This document shows, one piece after another, positions 6,145 to 6,184 of a DNA stretch of 6,184 nt. Position 1 is the stretch's first letter. The number at the start of each line of letters is the position of its first letter. The notes under the pieces were generated by a model, which worked only from the letters and a program-made list of their open reading frames with translations, did no database searches and was not told the DNA's origin. Source of the stretch: Thermodesulfobacteriota bacterium (lineage in GTDB: Bacteria; Desulfobacterota; DSM-4660; Desulfatiglandales; HGW-15); contig JALOPA010000136.1 in NCBI GenBank assembly GCA_025454125.1, forward strand, positions 1 to 6,184, in the 5' to 3' direction. The translations under genes were made by a program, and so were the position numbers.

Positions 6145-6184
6145 ATGATTTGGGATAGTCAGCATATTGTGAAAGGCGACGATG
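6145..6184 (+). CDS. Start of an unidentified downstream gene (partial)
   Basis: Thirteen codons, MIWDSQHIVKGDD, run off the window edge. The strong ribosome site and same-strand position 76 nt after the cytochrome gene support a real gene, probably in the same operon. There is no signal peptide or membrane segment in the visible part, so it is likely cytoplasmic at its N-terminus. By context, a cytoplasmic Fe-S (HdrD/GlpC-like, CCG-domain) or flavoprotein partner of the NarI-like protein would fit, but nothing in the thirteen residues proves this. Confidence 0.65.
   Translation, partial: MIWDSQHIVKGDD

Overview
The window looks like moderately GC-rich bacterial DNA with genes packed on the + strand. 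It most resembles an anaerobic, respiring member of the Desulfobacterota or a related syntroph. That placement is an inference from gene content: a branched-chain-amino-acid-type (Liv/HAAT) ABC transporter sits directly beside a NarI/DsrM-like membrane cytochrome b with a c-heme motif. No rRNA or other phylogenetic marker is present.

Layout. Positions 2-169 hold the 3' end of a CitE-like (HpcH/HpaI aldolase / citrate lyase beta) gene. A 126-nt gap follows with a weak inverted repeat and a strong Shine-Dalgarno. Then comes a complete five-gene Liv-type transporter: periplasmic binding protein (296-1438), permeases LivH (1499-2398) and LivM (2385-3413), and ATPases LivG (3406-4179) and LivF (4176-4886). 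A perfect 11-bp hairpin lies between the binding-protein gene and livH. The last four genes overlap one another by 14, 8 and 4 nt, so they are probably translationally coupled. After 33 nt comes a 382-aa membrane protein (4920-6068), and after a further 76 nt the first 13 codons of another gene (from 6145).

How the genes may work together. The binding protein captures a small solute in the periplasm, LivH/LivM form the membrane channel, and LivG/LivF power import. The real substrate cannot be read from sequence: this family carries branched-chain amino acids but also carboxylates, aromatic acids, amides and urea. A CoA-ester lyase-like gene upstream and a membrane electron-transfer protein downstream make an organic acid or amino acid that is oxidised after uptake plausible.

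The transporter is ordinary apart from some divergent ATPase motifs. The part most worth attention is the 382-aa protein. It has NarI-like five-helix topology with paired histidines on helices 2 and 5, a CxxCH heme-c site predicted in the periplasmic loop between helices 4 and 5, and a ferredoxin-like cysteine motif with one Cys replaced by Gly in its predicted cytoplasmic tail. No CRISPR array, tRNA, rRNA, insertion sequence or phage feature was seen.
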